A stretch of DNA of 64,000 nucleotides from Sedimentibacter sp. (GCA_018436705.1 JAHDLA010000018.1:248001-312000); one strand, 5' to 3'; shown: positions 26,989 through 36,597, numbered from the stretch's first letter. A program made the numbers and translations. The notes: a model not told the origin generated them from the sequence alone.

Positions 26989-28299
26989 TTAACCTCCATA
27001 GTGTTCTCTAAACGCTGATACAGCACTTCTTACATCTTCTAATATTTGACTATTATATTGAATCGTTTCATCAATTTTATCTTCTAAATCTTCGGAATCA
27101 ATATCTTTTTCAAGATTAATAATCTGAAAAATTAAATTTTCCATATCCTGTTCTCTTGTTGCAATAATTTCTTGCAACATAGAATTAATCTTCTTTTCCT
27201 TTTCCAAATGATACACAACTTGAGCATAATTTTTCAGACTGTCATTGACTTCTTTGGATTTTTTTCTTTGTTCTTCCAATTGATACAGCATCTCCATCAG
27301 ATGCGTTATTTCTGTTATTGTTATAATGTGTCCCAGCGTCTCATCATTTGATTGTAAAAAAGAAATCTTATGAGAAAAATAATGCTTTTCACTTCCTATA
27401 GTAAGATAAACGTATTCTTTTTTAAAATATTTTTTCCGTTTTTGAATATTTCCTTCATACAAATTATCGATATCCTGCACATTAATTTTATCTAATTTTT
27501 TAAAATATTGAGACTTACTAGCACAATAATTTTTATAAATTATACTTCCATTAACATCTGTTACATAAATAAAATCTGTAACCATATCTCCAATTTTATC
27601 AAAAAATATGCCTGTGACCCCAATTTGCACTTGATCATCACTTACAAGGCTTAATAGCAACCCCACCAAAAACATCAAAATATATTCTATGAAATCAAGA
27701 TATGAAAATTGAATAATTACACCAACAAAATAAATACATAACGGCATAAATATTCCAACAAATGTCCATAAAGCTACTACCTTATTCTTATAAACTCTAT
27801 GTATATTTTCTTTGGCACTTTGGCATTTCACAATAACATATAAAACTCTTATTAAGAGCATTATAACACATACCTTATAAAACAAACTATAACTCGTTGA
27901 GAAAAATTCATAATGTTCTATCAACGCTTTGTTCTGCACCAGAATGCTAATCAAAGAAAAAATAATGACCGCTACTCCAAAAAAAGTATTTTTTATCTCT
28001 TTTATTAATTTAATTTTTTTACCAAACAGATAATTGATTAGCAAAAAATAGGCAACTAAAAATAATATAGATGCCATACACTTAAAGCTACTAGCTAAAC
28101 CTTTATTCGGAATAACTACTTCTATAGCTCTTAGAATCAAATTTACAAAAGCCAGAGAAAGGATGGTCAATTCCTCTTTTTTATTCAAATGTTTATAATA
28201 AGTAGTAATGATAACCGCTAATGTAAACATCACAATAAAAACAAGTACTACAACACTATAAAATTGATAAAAAGTATAATATCTTCCGTCACCCATCAT
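26989..28299 (-). CDS. 7TM-PAS sensor protein lacking a kinase domain
   Basis: A 436-aa protein with the same front as the kinase two genes on. Seven hydrophobic helices fill residues ~12-225. A PAS-like domain (~235-325) contains VTDFIYVTDVNGSIIYKNYC and HIITITEITHLMEM. A long coiled coil (~325-425) follows, rich in Glu and Lys. The expected H-box, N-box and glycine boxes are absent, and the protein ends in a dimer-type helix. It is the first gene of the operon and feeds directly into the regulator. It may be a co-sensor or decoy forming a heterodimer with the true kinase (inference). Confidence 0.75.
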   Translation of the reverse strand: MMGDGRYYTFYQFYSVVVLVFIVMFTLAVIITTYYKHLNKKEELTILSLAFVNLILRAIEVVIPNKGLASSFKCMASILFLVAYFLLINYLFGKKIKLIKEIKNTFFGVAVIIFSLISILVQNKALIEHYEFFSTSYSLFYKVCVIMLLIRVLYVIVKCQSAKENIHRVYKNKVVALWTFVGIFMPLCIYFVGVIIQFSYLDFIEYILMFLVGLLLSLVSDDQVQIGVTGIFFDKIGDMVTDFIYVTDVNGSIIYKNYCASKSQYFKKLDKINVQDIDNLYEGNIQKRKKYFKKEYVYLTIGSEKHYFSHKISFLQSNDETLGHIITITEITHLMEMLYQLEEQRKKSKEVNDSLKNYAQVVYHLEKEKKINSMLQEIIATREQDMENLIFQIINLEKDIDSEDLEDKIDETIQYNSQILEDVRSAVSAFREHYGG

Positions 28300-28697
28300 A
28301 AACTCCTTAGATAATATATTTATGCTGGTAAAGATTAAACGCTAGATTAACAATAATTACTGCTTTTTCCGGTATCGTATCTACCTTAAATCAAGCAAAT
28401 CATTCACTCTCCTATCTATGCTTATGAATCTACATATCTTCCCTGCCATTTATAAACGTTTGCATCTTGCCTCAAACTTTTGTATATTTTTGTTGATTTG
28501 AAGAACCATATCAACAGCATTGTTAACGGTATTATATATAAATTGACAACTTTAGTCAATTTACAAAAGGAGAATGATAAAAAAATATTATTCTCTTGCT
28601 GGTAATTCATTAATAATAGCCGAAGATCTTTGCGGAACAAGCTTTAAAAAACTTGCTATCAAATTAGCACAATAAATTACGCTGTTCCAAAGCAAAT
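28300..28697. other. Intergenic region between sensor operon and hsdM
   Basis: About 400 bp. A plus-strand frame at 28574-28675 (33 codons, KKYYSLAGNSLIIAEDL) vaguely recalls a cytosine methyltransferase tail but has a badly spaced ribosome site. A minus frame at 28422-28640 has no family match. I see no supported gene. Confidence 0.4.
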
Positions 28698-28725
28698 GAG
28701 GGAAAGTGGATACCCACTTTCCCTC
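28698..28725 (-). terminator. Hairpin at the end of the type I R-M operon
   Basis: A perfect 12-bp stem (GAGGGAAAGTGG with CCACTTTCCCTC, 4-nt loop) lies 12 bp past the hsdM stop. Neither flank has a strong T run, so it may act mainly as an mRNA end stabiliser. Confidence 0.6.
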
Positions 28726-28736
28726 TACTAATAAAT

Positions 28737-30326
28737 TTAATTTTTTACGCCTAAAATTTTTAATTGTTCATTAATCTTTGCTTCAAGTTCTGCAATTTCC
28801 TTATTATCTTGTTCTAACAGCTTATTTATTTCTTCTAAGTCAATTGGTTCTTCTTCCTCAAAAGTATCAACATAACGTGGTATGTTTAAATTAAAATCAT
28901 TTTCTCTAATTTCTTCAATTGATGCCAAATGAGCATACTTTTCAACGTCCTTGCGTTCCTTATATGTTTTTATGATTTTATCAATATCTTTATCTCTTAA
29001 ATTATTTTGATTTTTATTCTTTTCAAAATCATTGCTTGCATCAATAAATAGTATATCTTTATTTTCACGATTCTTCTTTAACACTAAAATTACTGTTGGA
29101 ATACTTGTTCCATAAAATAAATTTGCTGGTAATCCAATTATTGTATCAAGATAATTTTTACCAACTAAAGTTTCTCTTATTTTTCCTTCTGCTGCACCTC
29201 TAAATAAAACTCCATGAGGTAAAACAATAGCCATTGTTCCAGTCTCATTCAAGTGATAGATACTATGCAATACAAAAGCGTAATCTGCTTTTGAAGCTGG
29301 TGCTAACTTCCCATATTCACTAAAACGTGGGTCCTTCAATTTAGTTTCATCATTATCCCATTTTGCCGAATATGGCGGATTTGCAACCACTGCATCAAAA
29401 CTACGTGGATGATCTATACCTTTTGCATCTGGACCATCCGGCCAATCAATTTCCAAAGTATCAGCATTACTTAATACCATATTATTATAAGATATACCAT
29501 GCATCATTAAATTCATACGTGCCAAGTTATATGTAGTTGTATTCAATTCTTGACCAAAGTACTTCATGGGAATTCCTTTTGATAATTCTTGACCTACAGT
29601 AAGTAATAAAGAACCCGATCCCATTGTTGGGTCATATACACTAAATATTTCATCTGATTTTTCTACACCTTTTGTTACTACTTTGGCTAAAATCTTACTT
29701 ACTTGATGTGGTGTATAAAATTCTCCACCCTTTTTACCAGCACTAGCCGCAAATTGACCAATTAAGTATTCATATATTTCACCTAAAATGTCTTTTCCAT
29801 CATCACCTTTGTATTCAATACTATCAACTAACTTTACTATGTTGTTAAGTGATTTAGCACGTTCATTTGTAGAATTTCCAAGACGAGAATCTCCTAAATT
29901 AATATCATTAAATACTCCACGGAAATCTTTTACTGCTTCTTTATTTAATTCTGCATTTTTATTAAAGTTATCAAAAATAGTTTGATAGTCACTAGGAATA
30001 ACTTGTGAATCATTAATTTTATCAATCAATGACTGCCATGTATCCTTTGGAGCAATTGCATATCCTAAGCTTGCTGAAATATCTTGCAAATAATCTTGTA
30101 ACTCCGACTCATCTACTTGTGAATTATAGGATTCATTAATAGACTTGCCCTCTATAACATCAATAACATTATTATTTAACAAATACTCCTCTTGATGTTC
30201 TGATAAATATCTATAAAACATAAATGCCAATATATAATTTTTGTACTCTGATGCATCCATGGTTCCACGTAATTCATTTGCCATTGCCCATAATTTATTA
30301 GTAATTGATTGTATATTATTGCTCAT
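28737..30326 (-). CDS. hsdM: Type I restriction-modification DNA methyltransferase subunit
   Basis: A 529-aa N6-adenine methylase. The helical N-terminal HsdM domain (NKLWAMANELRGTMDASEYK) is followed by the SAM motif I (SVYDPTMGSGSLLLTVG, ~220) and catalytic motif IV VVANPPYSAKW (NPPY, ~315). A coiled coil at the C-terminus (EEINKLLEQDNKEIAELEAK) contacts the specificity subunit. It is last in the operon, after hsdS, with 27 bp between them. With HsdS it methylates the target; with HsdR it restricts unmethylated DNA. It looks complete. Confidence 0.95.
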   Translation of the reverse strand: MSNNIQSITNKLWAMANELRGTMDASEYKNYILAFMFYRYLSEHQEEYLLNNNVIDVIEGKSINESYNSQVDESELQDYLQDISASLGYAIAPKDTWQSLIDKINDSQVIPSDYQTIFDNFNKNAELNKEAVKDFRGVFNDINLGDSRLGNSTNERAKSLNNIVKLVDSIEYKGDDGKDILGEIYEYLIGQFAASAGKKGGEFYTPHQVSKILAKVVTKGVEKSDEIFSVYDPTMGSGSLLLTVGQELSKGIPMKYFGQELNTTTYNLARMNLMMHGISYNNMVLSNADTLEIDWPDGPDAKGIDHPRSFDAVVANPPYSAKWDNDETKLKDPRFSEYGKLAPASKADYAFVLHSIYHLNETGTMAIVLPHGVLFRGAAEGKIRETLVGKNYLDTIIGLPANLFYGTSIPTVILVLKKNRENKDILFIDASNDFEKNKNQNNLRDKDIDKIIKTYKERKDVEKYAHLASIEEIRENDFNLNIPRYVDTFEEEEPIDLEEINKLLEQDNKEIAELEAKINEQLKILGVKN

Positions 30327-30353
30327 TATTTTCCTCTCTTTTATTAATTTGAT

Positions 30354-31520
30354 TTATACAAACATCTGTTGTAAAAGTCCCTTTTTTTGTTGCTGCAAAT
30401 GCTCTAACTTACGCTGATGAAGGGTGATAAAGTAATCAATATTTTTGAAAAAGTTACCTATTTGTTTTTGTTCCTTATAATTAGGTATCAACACTTTAAT
30501 GTCATTAATTGCAGTTTTCGATAAACTTGGTACACCTGTTGATTCATCTTTTTGTTTCCAATTTACATTTTGGAAAATATCATAAATAAAATTCAAATCA
30601 TTATTATTCTCAGGAACCGCATAAAATAAGGTGTCCACAGTCCAAAATGGTGCTCTTAATATATATGGTTTGTCAATTGTACCTTTTCTCCCAATACCTA
30701 TTGCATCTTCTTTATATGATAAAGCTTCATTCACACTTAGCATGTATCCACCAGTGCCATAGACTGGAATTTTGCCTTCTGAAAGGTGCTTGTAGTCTCG
30801 TCCACTTCTAACATCAACTATTTTTCCTAACTTACGCTGTTCCCAAGGGTCAGTAAATCCCGGAAAACGAAGTTCTGGAAAATTTTCACCATTTTTAGGA
30901 AACATTTTTTGCAACAAACCTTTCTTCATATCTTGTAAATGATTTAACTTACGCTGATGAAGGGTGATAAGGTTGTCAAGTGTCTCAAAAAAAACGGATA
31001 TTTTGGTCTGTTCTTCGTAAAACGGAAATATAATCAACCCTAAAAGTGCATTATCATCACTGACCTTCATGTCGTTTTTTGCGCCCTTATTAACCAATGG
31101 CTTAAGGTAATTATTCACGCGATAATCCGACTCAAAATAACACTGTACAAAGTTTGGATTTGTATTCTCTTTTGGTTTATACACCGCATAAAGAGTAGAG
31201 ACAATACCTGATTTTCCTTTATTCGTTTTGATTATCCCAAAAGGATTACGCTTAAGAGGAGACTTGGTGTATACGATACTTCCAGTATTAACTACACCGT
31301 AGTTAGAAACAGATACTCCTGCAAAACTTCTTCCTAGAAATTCTATCTGATTAACAATACCAAATTCGCCAGACACAGATAGAACATCATCCTTGTTATA
31401 AACATCGTCACTATTCTTTTCATTGGATGTTTCAATACATTCATTCAACTTACGCTGTTCCCAAGGCCCCTCAAATCCTGGGAATCTTATTTTAGGTACA
31501 TTATCTTTATTTTTGTCCAT
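30354..31520 (-). CDS. hsdS: Type I restriction-modification specificity subunit (two target-recognition domains)
   Basis: A 388-aa HsdS with two halves. Each starts with a match to KIRFPGFxxPWEQRKL and ends with ITLHQRKLxHLQxxKKGLLQ, the conserved regions flanking each target domain (about 10-185 and 200-388). The start is ATG at 31520 after AGGAGAT; an upstream start lacks a site. The DNA reflects the repeats: 25 bp at 30406-30430 recurs at 30946-30970, and 20 bp at 30829-30848 recurs at 31446-31465. Such repeats allow recombination to change specificity. The recognition sequence cannot be predicted here. Confidence 0.93.
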   Translation of the reverse strand: MDKNKDNVPKIRFPGFEGPWEQRKLNECIETSNEKNSDDVYNKDDVLSVSGEFGIVNQIEFLGRSFAGVSVSNYGVVNTGSIVYTKSPLKRNPFGIIKTNKGKSGIVSTLYAVYKPKENTNPNFVQCYFESDYRVNNYLKPLVNKGAKNDMKVSDDNALLGLIIFPFYEEQTKISVFFETLDNLITLHQRKLNHLQDMKKGLLQKMFPKNGENFPELRFPGFTDPWEQRKLGKIVDVRSGRDYKHLSEGKIPVYGTGGYMLSVNEALSYKEDAIGIGRKGTIDKPYILRAPFWTVDTLFYAVPENNNDLNFIYDIFQNVNWKQKDESTGVPSLSKTAINDIKVLIPNYKEQKQIGNFFKNIDYFITLHQRKLEHLQQQKKGLLQQMFV

Positions 31521-31596
31521 TTTATCTCCTATCTTAAATGTCACTTCATAGTTGACGGTTCAATAATTAATTTTGAAAAGTATAATTAGATACAAT

Positions 31597-34500
31597 TTAA
31601 TTTTGAGCCTGATCATCAGCTAATTCATAAATAGCCTCACGCAAAGCGTTACGGTACTTGATTTTAGATAAAGCCTGTATATCTTTGCCATGTGCTAATG
31701 TCTTGTAATCTACGCTTGCTTTTGCGATTATATCTCTAATCTGACCAGTATCATCTAAATCCTGCATGCCATAACGATGACGACTAAATAATTCGCGCAT
31801 CTGAGCACTTGTGATAATATCTGTGATTCCCCATTTTACGCGAAAATCTAAGAATAGTCTATCAAGACTTACATTGTTAGCCGCTAGAATAATTTCTTCA
31901 CTATCGTTAAGTTTTACTGGATATTTAAGATTAGTACCCTCCGGCGGATAATGCCCTTTGATAATAGCCATTGCTGCATTAATAATCTTCATAGCGTAAT
32001 TTCTATCCTCTAAACCATTAGCAAATTGATCAATTTTTCCTTTTGTAGATTGCGCTTCTTTTTTCTTACCCTCATGTACTTGATTTAACAATTTTTCTAC
32101 CAATTCAGTTAAATAATCATAATCTATTTTTACATCCTTAACATGAGTCATTTTTAACTCGATTTGATAAAAAGGAATTTTCTTTTCTTTTGATATATGT
32201 TGTTTAAGCTCATTGGTTAAAACTGTAGTAAGCATAGTTTCCTCTTCACTTGTCATTCCTAATTTTTCAACTAACTCATCAGGCTTTTCGTAATCAAAGC
32301 CTACTGCATTTCCATCAACTTCTTCAGGTGCATATTGTTTTAATTTAGCCATACCAACATTATAATCACGCAATAAATCAAGCATATGTTCTTTTTGCTT
32401 CTCAGAAGGTGGTAACTGTTGAAATTTATTAGTTAAACTGTCTAATTTCTTAACAACATCTTTAACTTCATTAAATACCTCTTCAAAAGGTTTAGCAATA
32501 ATTCCATCATTTTGGTTAGATTTACGCTTCTCATCTTCTGATAAAATTGCAGAAGATTTATTAGCATAAATTGCAAGAGCTTGATTCATCAACTTCTCAT
32601 TTTGAGCAGGCCAACGATAGTTTACAATACGCCCCCAAGGTTTTTCTTGCATATCAGCAATACGATTTGTTCTTGAATAAGCTTGAATAAGTCCAGCTCC
32701 TTTAAGTGTTCTATCTACATAAAGGGTATTAAGTTCTGGTGCATCAAATCCAGTCAAAAGTTGATCTACCACAATCACAATATCTAGAAAGTTTTTATCT
32801 GTAACTGTTTTATTCAGACGACTAGTAACATCTTGTGTATATCCAGCTACATCATCCATACCAAAGCTCGTACCAAATTCTTTGTTATAGGCTTTAATAG
32901 CATCATGTAGATCTCGATTAGTGGTAAGCATTCTATCATTATTGGATGAGTTTTGACTAAATGTAACTGCTACTTTTAATGTTTGCCCACCGTTTTTCCT
33001 ATTTTCAGCATTTACTCGTTGAAATTCATTAAAATACATCATTGCCATTGGAGTACTTGCTTTTCCACCGCCAACATGAGTGGTAAAGAGTGCATTATAC
33101 TTACCTTCATTTGAACGATTTCGCCAATTTTTGAAAATATCTTTAACAACTAACTTGATGTGTTCCGAATTTTCATCATAAAAACTTGGTTCAACCGCAT
33201 CATCCATATCCTCTTGACTTAGGTTATTAATCTTCTCCTGAATTTGTTTTTCTGTCCACTTTGGATAACGCTCTCTATAAAAATTTGGTAGATATTTTAA
33301 TTTCATTTGTTTTTCATCAATTGTTGTTTCAAAATCAACTTTAAATCCCAAAACATTTCTATCTGCTATTGCTTCACGAATGGTGTAAGCGTGTAACAAT
33401 GGTCCAAAAATATCTTCAGTGCGTAAGCCATTAGTTGTTTCATCAAACATTGGTGTTCCCGTATAGCCAACCCAAGCAGACTTCTTGAAAGATTTTTGTA
33501 TTTTTTCAAAACTTTCACCACCAGTTGAACGATGTGCCTCATCCACGATAAATACAATATTTTTATCAGGTGATTTAAAAGACTTACGTTTAACTAAAGT
33601 ATCAAGCTTTTGAACAGAAGTAACAACAATATTATTATCTTTGCTCTTTAATTTACGACTTAAATCATTAGTATTATATGTATTCTGAACACTACCTATC
33701 ATTTCTTCACTAGCATCTGGATCATAGGCCCTATAATTTTCATTTGTTTGTTTTGTTAAAGCAATTCTATCTACTACGAATACAACTTTATCAATTTTTG
33801 GCATACGGCTTGCGAGCCAAGCTGTTTTAAAACTAGTGATTGTTTTACCTGAACCAGTAGTATGCCAGATATACCCTACTTTATTTATACCAAATTCAAA
33901 ATCAACTCGTTTTAAATTTTCAATTACATTCTGTGTAGCATATACTTGATATGGACGCATTACCTTTAGCATTTGCTTGTTTTTTGTGCCATCCAAAATC
34001 ATATAATTGGTAGCCATTTGATGTGCCATTGGAATACTTAACATTGAATCAGCAAATTCTTTCCAATTACGTACAATCGCATTATCACTTTTACGTTGCC
34101 AGTTAAAAGCAAAGTCCTTATTAAACATATCTGATGTGGTATTAGCCATATATTTAACGTTGTTTGGTGTAATTGCCACTAATATTTGTAGAGTAGAAAA
34201 AATATCCCTATATTGATTTTCCTCAGAATATTGATGCATTTGATTTAGTGCTTCATTGACATCATGTGTATCACGTTTTTCTTCAATTTGTATTATAGGT
34301 AGACCATTGATAAGAAGTGTCGTATCAAAACGACGATTTTGTTTTCCAGTGATAACTGCAGGACGTTCAATCTGATTAACTACTTGATATACTGTATCTC
34401 CAGCACCAATTTGTTTTTGATCAAAAACTGTTAAGAAAACGTGACGACCGTCATCCAAATCAATTTCGATTTGCGATACGCCATTAAGTCCATATAAAAA

Positions 34501-34806
34501 TTGTCCAGCTTCATATGGTGTTTGAATATTGGATATAATTTTTTTGACTTGATTAAATTCTACAGTACTTAAAGGATGATCAAGTGTATTTTGATTGTGT
34601 CTCTCAAGAATCTCTTTAAAGTTATCCCAAAGCTTTTCTGTAGTTTTAATTTTTGGTTCATACTTCCACAGTTTTGTTTTTATACAGTAATCAGCTGGTT
34701 TTTCTCCAACAATAAAGTCGCTGATTCCTTCAATATGTCCAGTCTTAGTTATGGTTCCACTTGTAATATACTGTATTAACTCAGTTTCAAATTTCTCTTC
34801 ATTCAT
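31597..34806 (-). CDS. hsdR: Type I restriction enzyme motor/nuclease subunit
   Basis: A 1069-aa HsdR. The N-terminal nuclease region has LLINGLPIIQIEEKR (~170, PD-ExK-like). The SF2 motor follows: Walker A HTTGSGKTITSF (~315), DEAH as IVDEAHRSTGG (~425), GYTGTPMF, and RTLKGAGLIQAYSRTNRIAD (~725). A helical C-terminal domain binds the methylase core. The start overlaps the stop of the small specificity-like gene by 4 nt (ATGA). The gene is intact, so the system is probably active. Confidence 0.95.
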   Translation of the reverse strand: MNEEKFETELIQYITSGTITKTGHIEGISDFIVGEKPADYCIKTKLWKYEPKIKTTEKLWDNFKEILERHNQNTLDHPLSTVEFNQVKKIISNIQTPYEAGQFLYGLNGVSQIEIDLDDGRHVFLTVFDQKQIGAGDTVYQVVNQIERPAVITGKQNRRFDTTLLINGLPIIQIEEKRDTHDVNEALNQMHQYSEENQYRDIFSTLQILVAITPNNVKYMANTTSDMFNKDFAFNWQRKSDNAIVRNWKEFADSMLSIPMAHQMATNYMILDGTKNKQMLKVMRPYQVYATQNVIENLKRVDFEFGINKVGYIWHTTGSGKTITSFKTAWLASRMPKIDKVVFVVDRIALTKQTNENYRAYDPDASEEMIGSVQNTYNTNDLSRKLKSKDNNIVVTSVQKLDTLVKRKSFKSPDKNIVFIVDEAHRSTGGESFEKIQKSFKKSAWVGYTGTPMFDETTNGLRTEDIFGPLLHAYTIREAIADRNVLGFKVDFETTIDEKQMKLKYLPNFYRERYPKWTEKQIQEKINNLSQEDMDDAVEPSFYDENSEHIKLVVKDIFKNWRNRSNEGKYNALFTTHVGGGKASTPMAMMYFNEFQRVNAENRKNGGQTLKVAVTFSQNSSNNDRMLTTNRDLHDAIKAYNKEFGTSFGMDDVAGYTQDVTSRLNKTVTDKNFLDIVIVVDQLLTGFDAPELNTLYVDRTLKGAGLIQAYSRTNRIADMQEKPWGRIVNYRWPAQNEKLMNQALAIYANKSSAILSEDEKRKSNQNDGIIAKPFEEVFNEVKDVVKKLDSLTNKFQQLPPSEKQKEHMLDLLRDYNVGMAKLKQYAPEEVDGNAVGFDYEKPDELVEKLGMTSEEETMLTTVLTNELKQHISKEKKIPFYQIELKMTHVKDVKIDYDYLTELVEKLLNQVHEGKKKEAQSTKGKIDQFANGLEDRNYAMKIINAAMAIIKGHYPPEGTNLKYPVKLNDSEEIILAANNVSLDRLFLDFRVKWGITDIITSAQMRELFSRHRYGMQDLDDTGQIRDIIAKASVDYKTLAHGKDIQALSKIKYRNALREAIYELADDQAQN

Positions 34807-35378
34807 CTTTCGCGTACCTCCTCTAACTTGGACAATCTGATTTTTGTTTCAAGTTCTGCTGCTCTATTTCTAAGAGCTTGTAGCTTTAACTGATTAAAAT
34901 AAACTTGTCCTATAATTTTTTGCTTATCTATGCAAGGTATTTTGGGTATTTCAAGCTCTTTAAGTTGCTTTAGAGTATATTTTAAAACTTGAGAACCTTG
35001 CAGTCCCAGCATAAACTGTTTCTTGATTGTTTTATTTTCATTAATAAGATAAACCAAAAACTTTGAATCAATTTTATTGTTAGGCAATAACTTAACGTAG
35101 TTTTGAGTATAAATATATCCCTCATGCTCTTTTCTTACTATTGTTGCAACTCCCTTGATTAAACTAAATACTACATCACCATCGCATAAGGTATTTATTT
35201 TATCATTGGTCCTGACTTGTTTGTTGTCAACTTTTTTTGAAATAATTCCTACCAAATCATCTGTTAAATCTGTCTGACTATAATAAGTAAAAAGCGGTGT
35301 TTTTTCATCAAACACTTCGGTAATTCTAAACTGAGGCGATCCACTTACTAACTCAACTAATTCACTTAACTTTTTCAT
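34803..35378 (-). CDS. Half-size HsdS-like specificity protein (single target domain)
   Basis: A 191-aa protein with one target-recognition domain followed by the type I S-subunit coiled coil: LKYTLKQLKELEIPKIPCID, then KQKIIGQVYFNQLKLQALRN. An intact HsdS has two such units (about 390 aa). It is first in the operon and overlaps hsdR by 4 nt, so it is co-translated. Two half-S proteins can dimerise to form a symmetric specificity subunit, so this could give a second specificity or compete with the full HsdS. Start: ATG at 35378, with a weak GAAAGG site. Confidence 0.78.
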   Translation of the reverse strand: MKKLSELVELVSGSPQFRITEVFDEKTPLFTYYSQTDLTDDLVGIISKKVDNKQVRTNDKINTLCDGDVVFSLIKGVATIVRKEHEGYIYTQNYVKLLPNNKIDSKFLVYLINENKTIKKQFMLGLQGSQVLKYTLKQLKELEIPKIPCIDKQKIIGQVYFNQLKLQALRNRAAELETKIRLSKLEEVRER

Positions 35379-35420
35379 AAAATATCGTGCCTTTCTAAAA
35401 TTACTTTATTTACCATAATG

Positions 35421-35449
35421 ATCATATCACAAAAGGAATTTTATTACAA
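35421..35449 (-). promoter_or_regulatory. Promoter of the type I R-M operon
   Basis: On the minus strand, -35 TTGTAA (35444-35449), a 17-nt spacer and -10 TATGAT (35421-35426) lie about 45 bp upstream of the half-S start. Confidence 0.65.
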
Positions 35450-35454
35450 CTATC

Positions 35455-35482
35455 AAAATGTAATTTTTTAAAATTACATTTT
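35455..35482. promoter_or_regulatory. 28-bp near-perfect palindrome upstream of the R-M promoter
   Basis: Arms AAAATGTAATTTT and AAAATTACATTTT (13 bp) surround two T. It ends 5 bp upstream of the -35 box, an activator-like position. No gene for a small control protein is next to it. It might instead be a hairpin. Confidence 0.5.
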
Positions 35483-35513
35483 TGAAATTTATCTTTCTTT
35501 CCAAAAATCACGA

Positions 35514-35535
35514 AAAGCCCTAAAATCAGGGCTTT
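35514..35535 (-). terminator. Terminator of the YdcF gene
   Basis: A perfect 8-bp stem (AAAGCCCT with AGGGCTTT, 6-nt loop) lies 13 bp past the YdcF stop on the minus strand. Confidence 0.7.
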
Positions 35536-35547
35536 ATATTCTAATCT

Positions 35548-36267
35548 CTAAAAAAACATTTCCTCAACAACAGCAAAAAATTCTCTCAAATAATAGGTTG
35601 GAATAAGATATGGTAGGGTTTTGGCTCCAATTCCGTTTACTTCACATCCCAAATCATGTGCAATCATTTTGCTTCTTAGGATATGAAATCTACTAGTAGC
35701 TACAATTATTTGCAAATCTTTTTCTGATGTGTCTATCATTCTAAAAGAATATTTGAGATTTTCTACAGTGTCTCTTGATTGATTTTCTAACATAAGTCGG
35801 TCAACCGAGATGCCTTTTTTAACAAGGTAGCGCTTCATTGCCTCGGCTTCTGAGATATTTTCACCTTCTCCTTGTCCTCCTGCTAAAATAGCTTGAGTAT
35901 CTGGATTTTTAGATAAATAATCATAAGCTACATCTAAACGATATTTAAGTGCTAATGAAGGTGTTTCCCCCCGTACTCTTGCGCCAAGAACAATAAGGTA
36001 ATCGCAGTTATTAACTGTATTAAATCCTATACCTTGAAACACAATAACACCCTCAATGATTACAAATATTAAGCATACCCCCAAAAATAATATCTTAAAA
36101 TATTTATTTGAAAACAAAAAATGAAATGGCTTTTTAAAGGATAATACAAGGCTTCCAATAATGACAGCAACCCACACTATCCCCATGCCAGCGCCTCCAT
36201 TTAATGTTATTATGCTGATGAGATTAAATATACCAAATACAACTACAATTCTCCAAAAATATATCAT
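35548..36267 (-). CDS. YdcF-family (DUF218) membrane protein
   Basis: A 239-aa protein. Two or three N-terminal membrane helices (residues 5-80) are followed by a DUF218 domain: CDYLIVLGARVRGETPSLAL, AILAGGQGEGENISEAEAMK, LMLENQSRDTVENL and VATSRFHILRS. These match the YdcF/SanA/ElyC family, whose members act at the envelope; ElyC is tied to peptidoglycan or polymer precursor recycling. Start ATG at 36267 with AGGGG 8-10 nt upstream. It stands alone, with its own terminator. Confidence 0.85.
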   Translation of the reverse strand: MIYFWRIVVVFGIFNLISIITLNGGAGMGIVWVAVIIGSLVLSFKKPFHFLFSNKYFKILFLGVCLIFVIIEGVIVFQGIGFNTVNNCDYLIVLGARVRGETPSLALKYRLDVAYDYLSKNPDTQAILAGGQGEGENISEAEAMKRYLVKKGISVDRLMLENQSRDTVENLKYSFRMIDTSEKDLQIIVATSRFHILRSKMIAHDLGCEVNGIGAKTLPYLIPTYYLREFFAVVEEMFF

Positions 36268-36493
36268 TAATCAACCCCTGTTTTTTTATTTTTTAATTTT
36301 TCTAAAAGTATAAATTTATCATTTACCATAGCTTTATGCGTTTTTCTCGCTTTGGAGGCAATAGTGGTATGAAATGATTTTTTTGTTTTCTGACATACTG
36401 TATATCTCCTAAATAATAAGGTCAAACTTGACAAATAAACGTTATTTGGGAATAGATGTACTACCCACATTTGAATATTCCTTGCAACAGCAT

Positions 36494-36571
36494 CTAGAAT
36501 TTACTGCACTCCTCAGTATATACTGAACCGTCTTCATAGACACTAATTAAATATTGTTTTAAAACCTTCAT
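36494..36571 (-). CDS. Possible 25-aa small protein or truncated gene
   Basis: ATG at 36571, 7 nt after AGAG, reads KVLKQYLISVYEDGSVYTEE and ends at a TAG after 25 codons. A promoter-like pair lies just upstream (36598-36626). No family is recognised; it may be the start of a gene cut off by rearrangement. Confidence 0.3.
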   Translation of the reverse strand: MKVLKQYLISVYEDGSVYTEECSKF

Positions 36572-36597
36572 TTTATTACTCTTTTATGTTATATCTT

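Noticed and set aside
28422..28640. 72-codon minus frame
   Set aside because: No ribosome site and no family resemblance; it overlaps a competing plus frame.
36267..36470. 67-codon frame overlapping the YdcF start
   Set aside because: Basic, unstructured composition, no recognised domain and no clear ribosome site; probably random.
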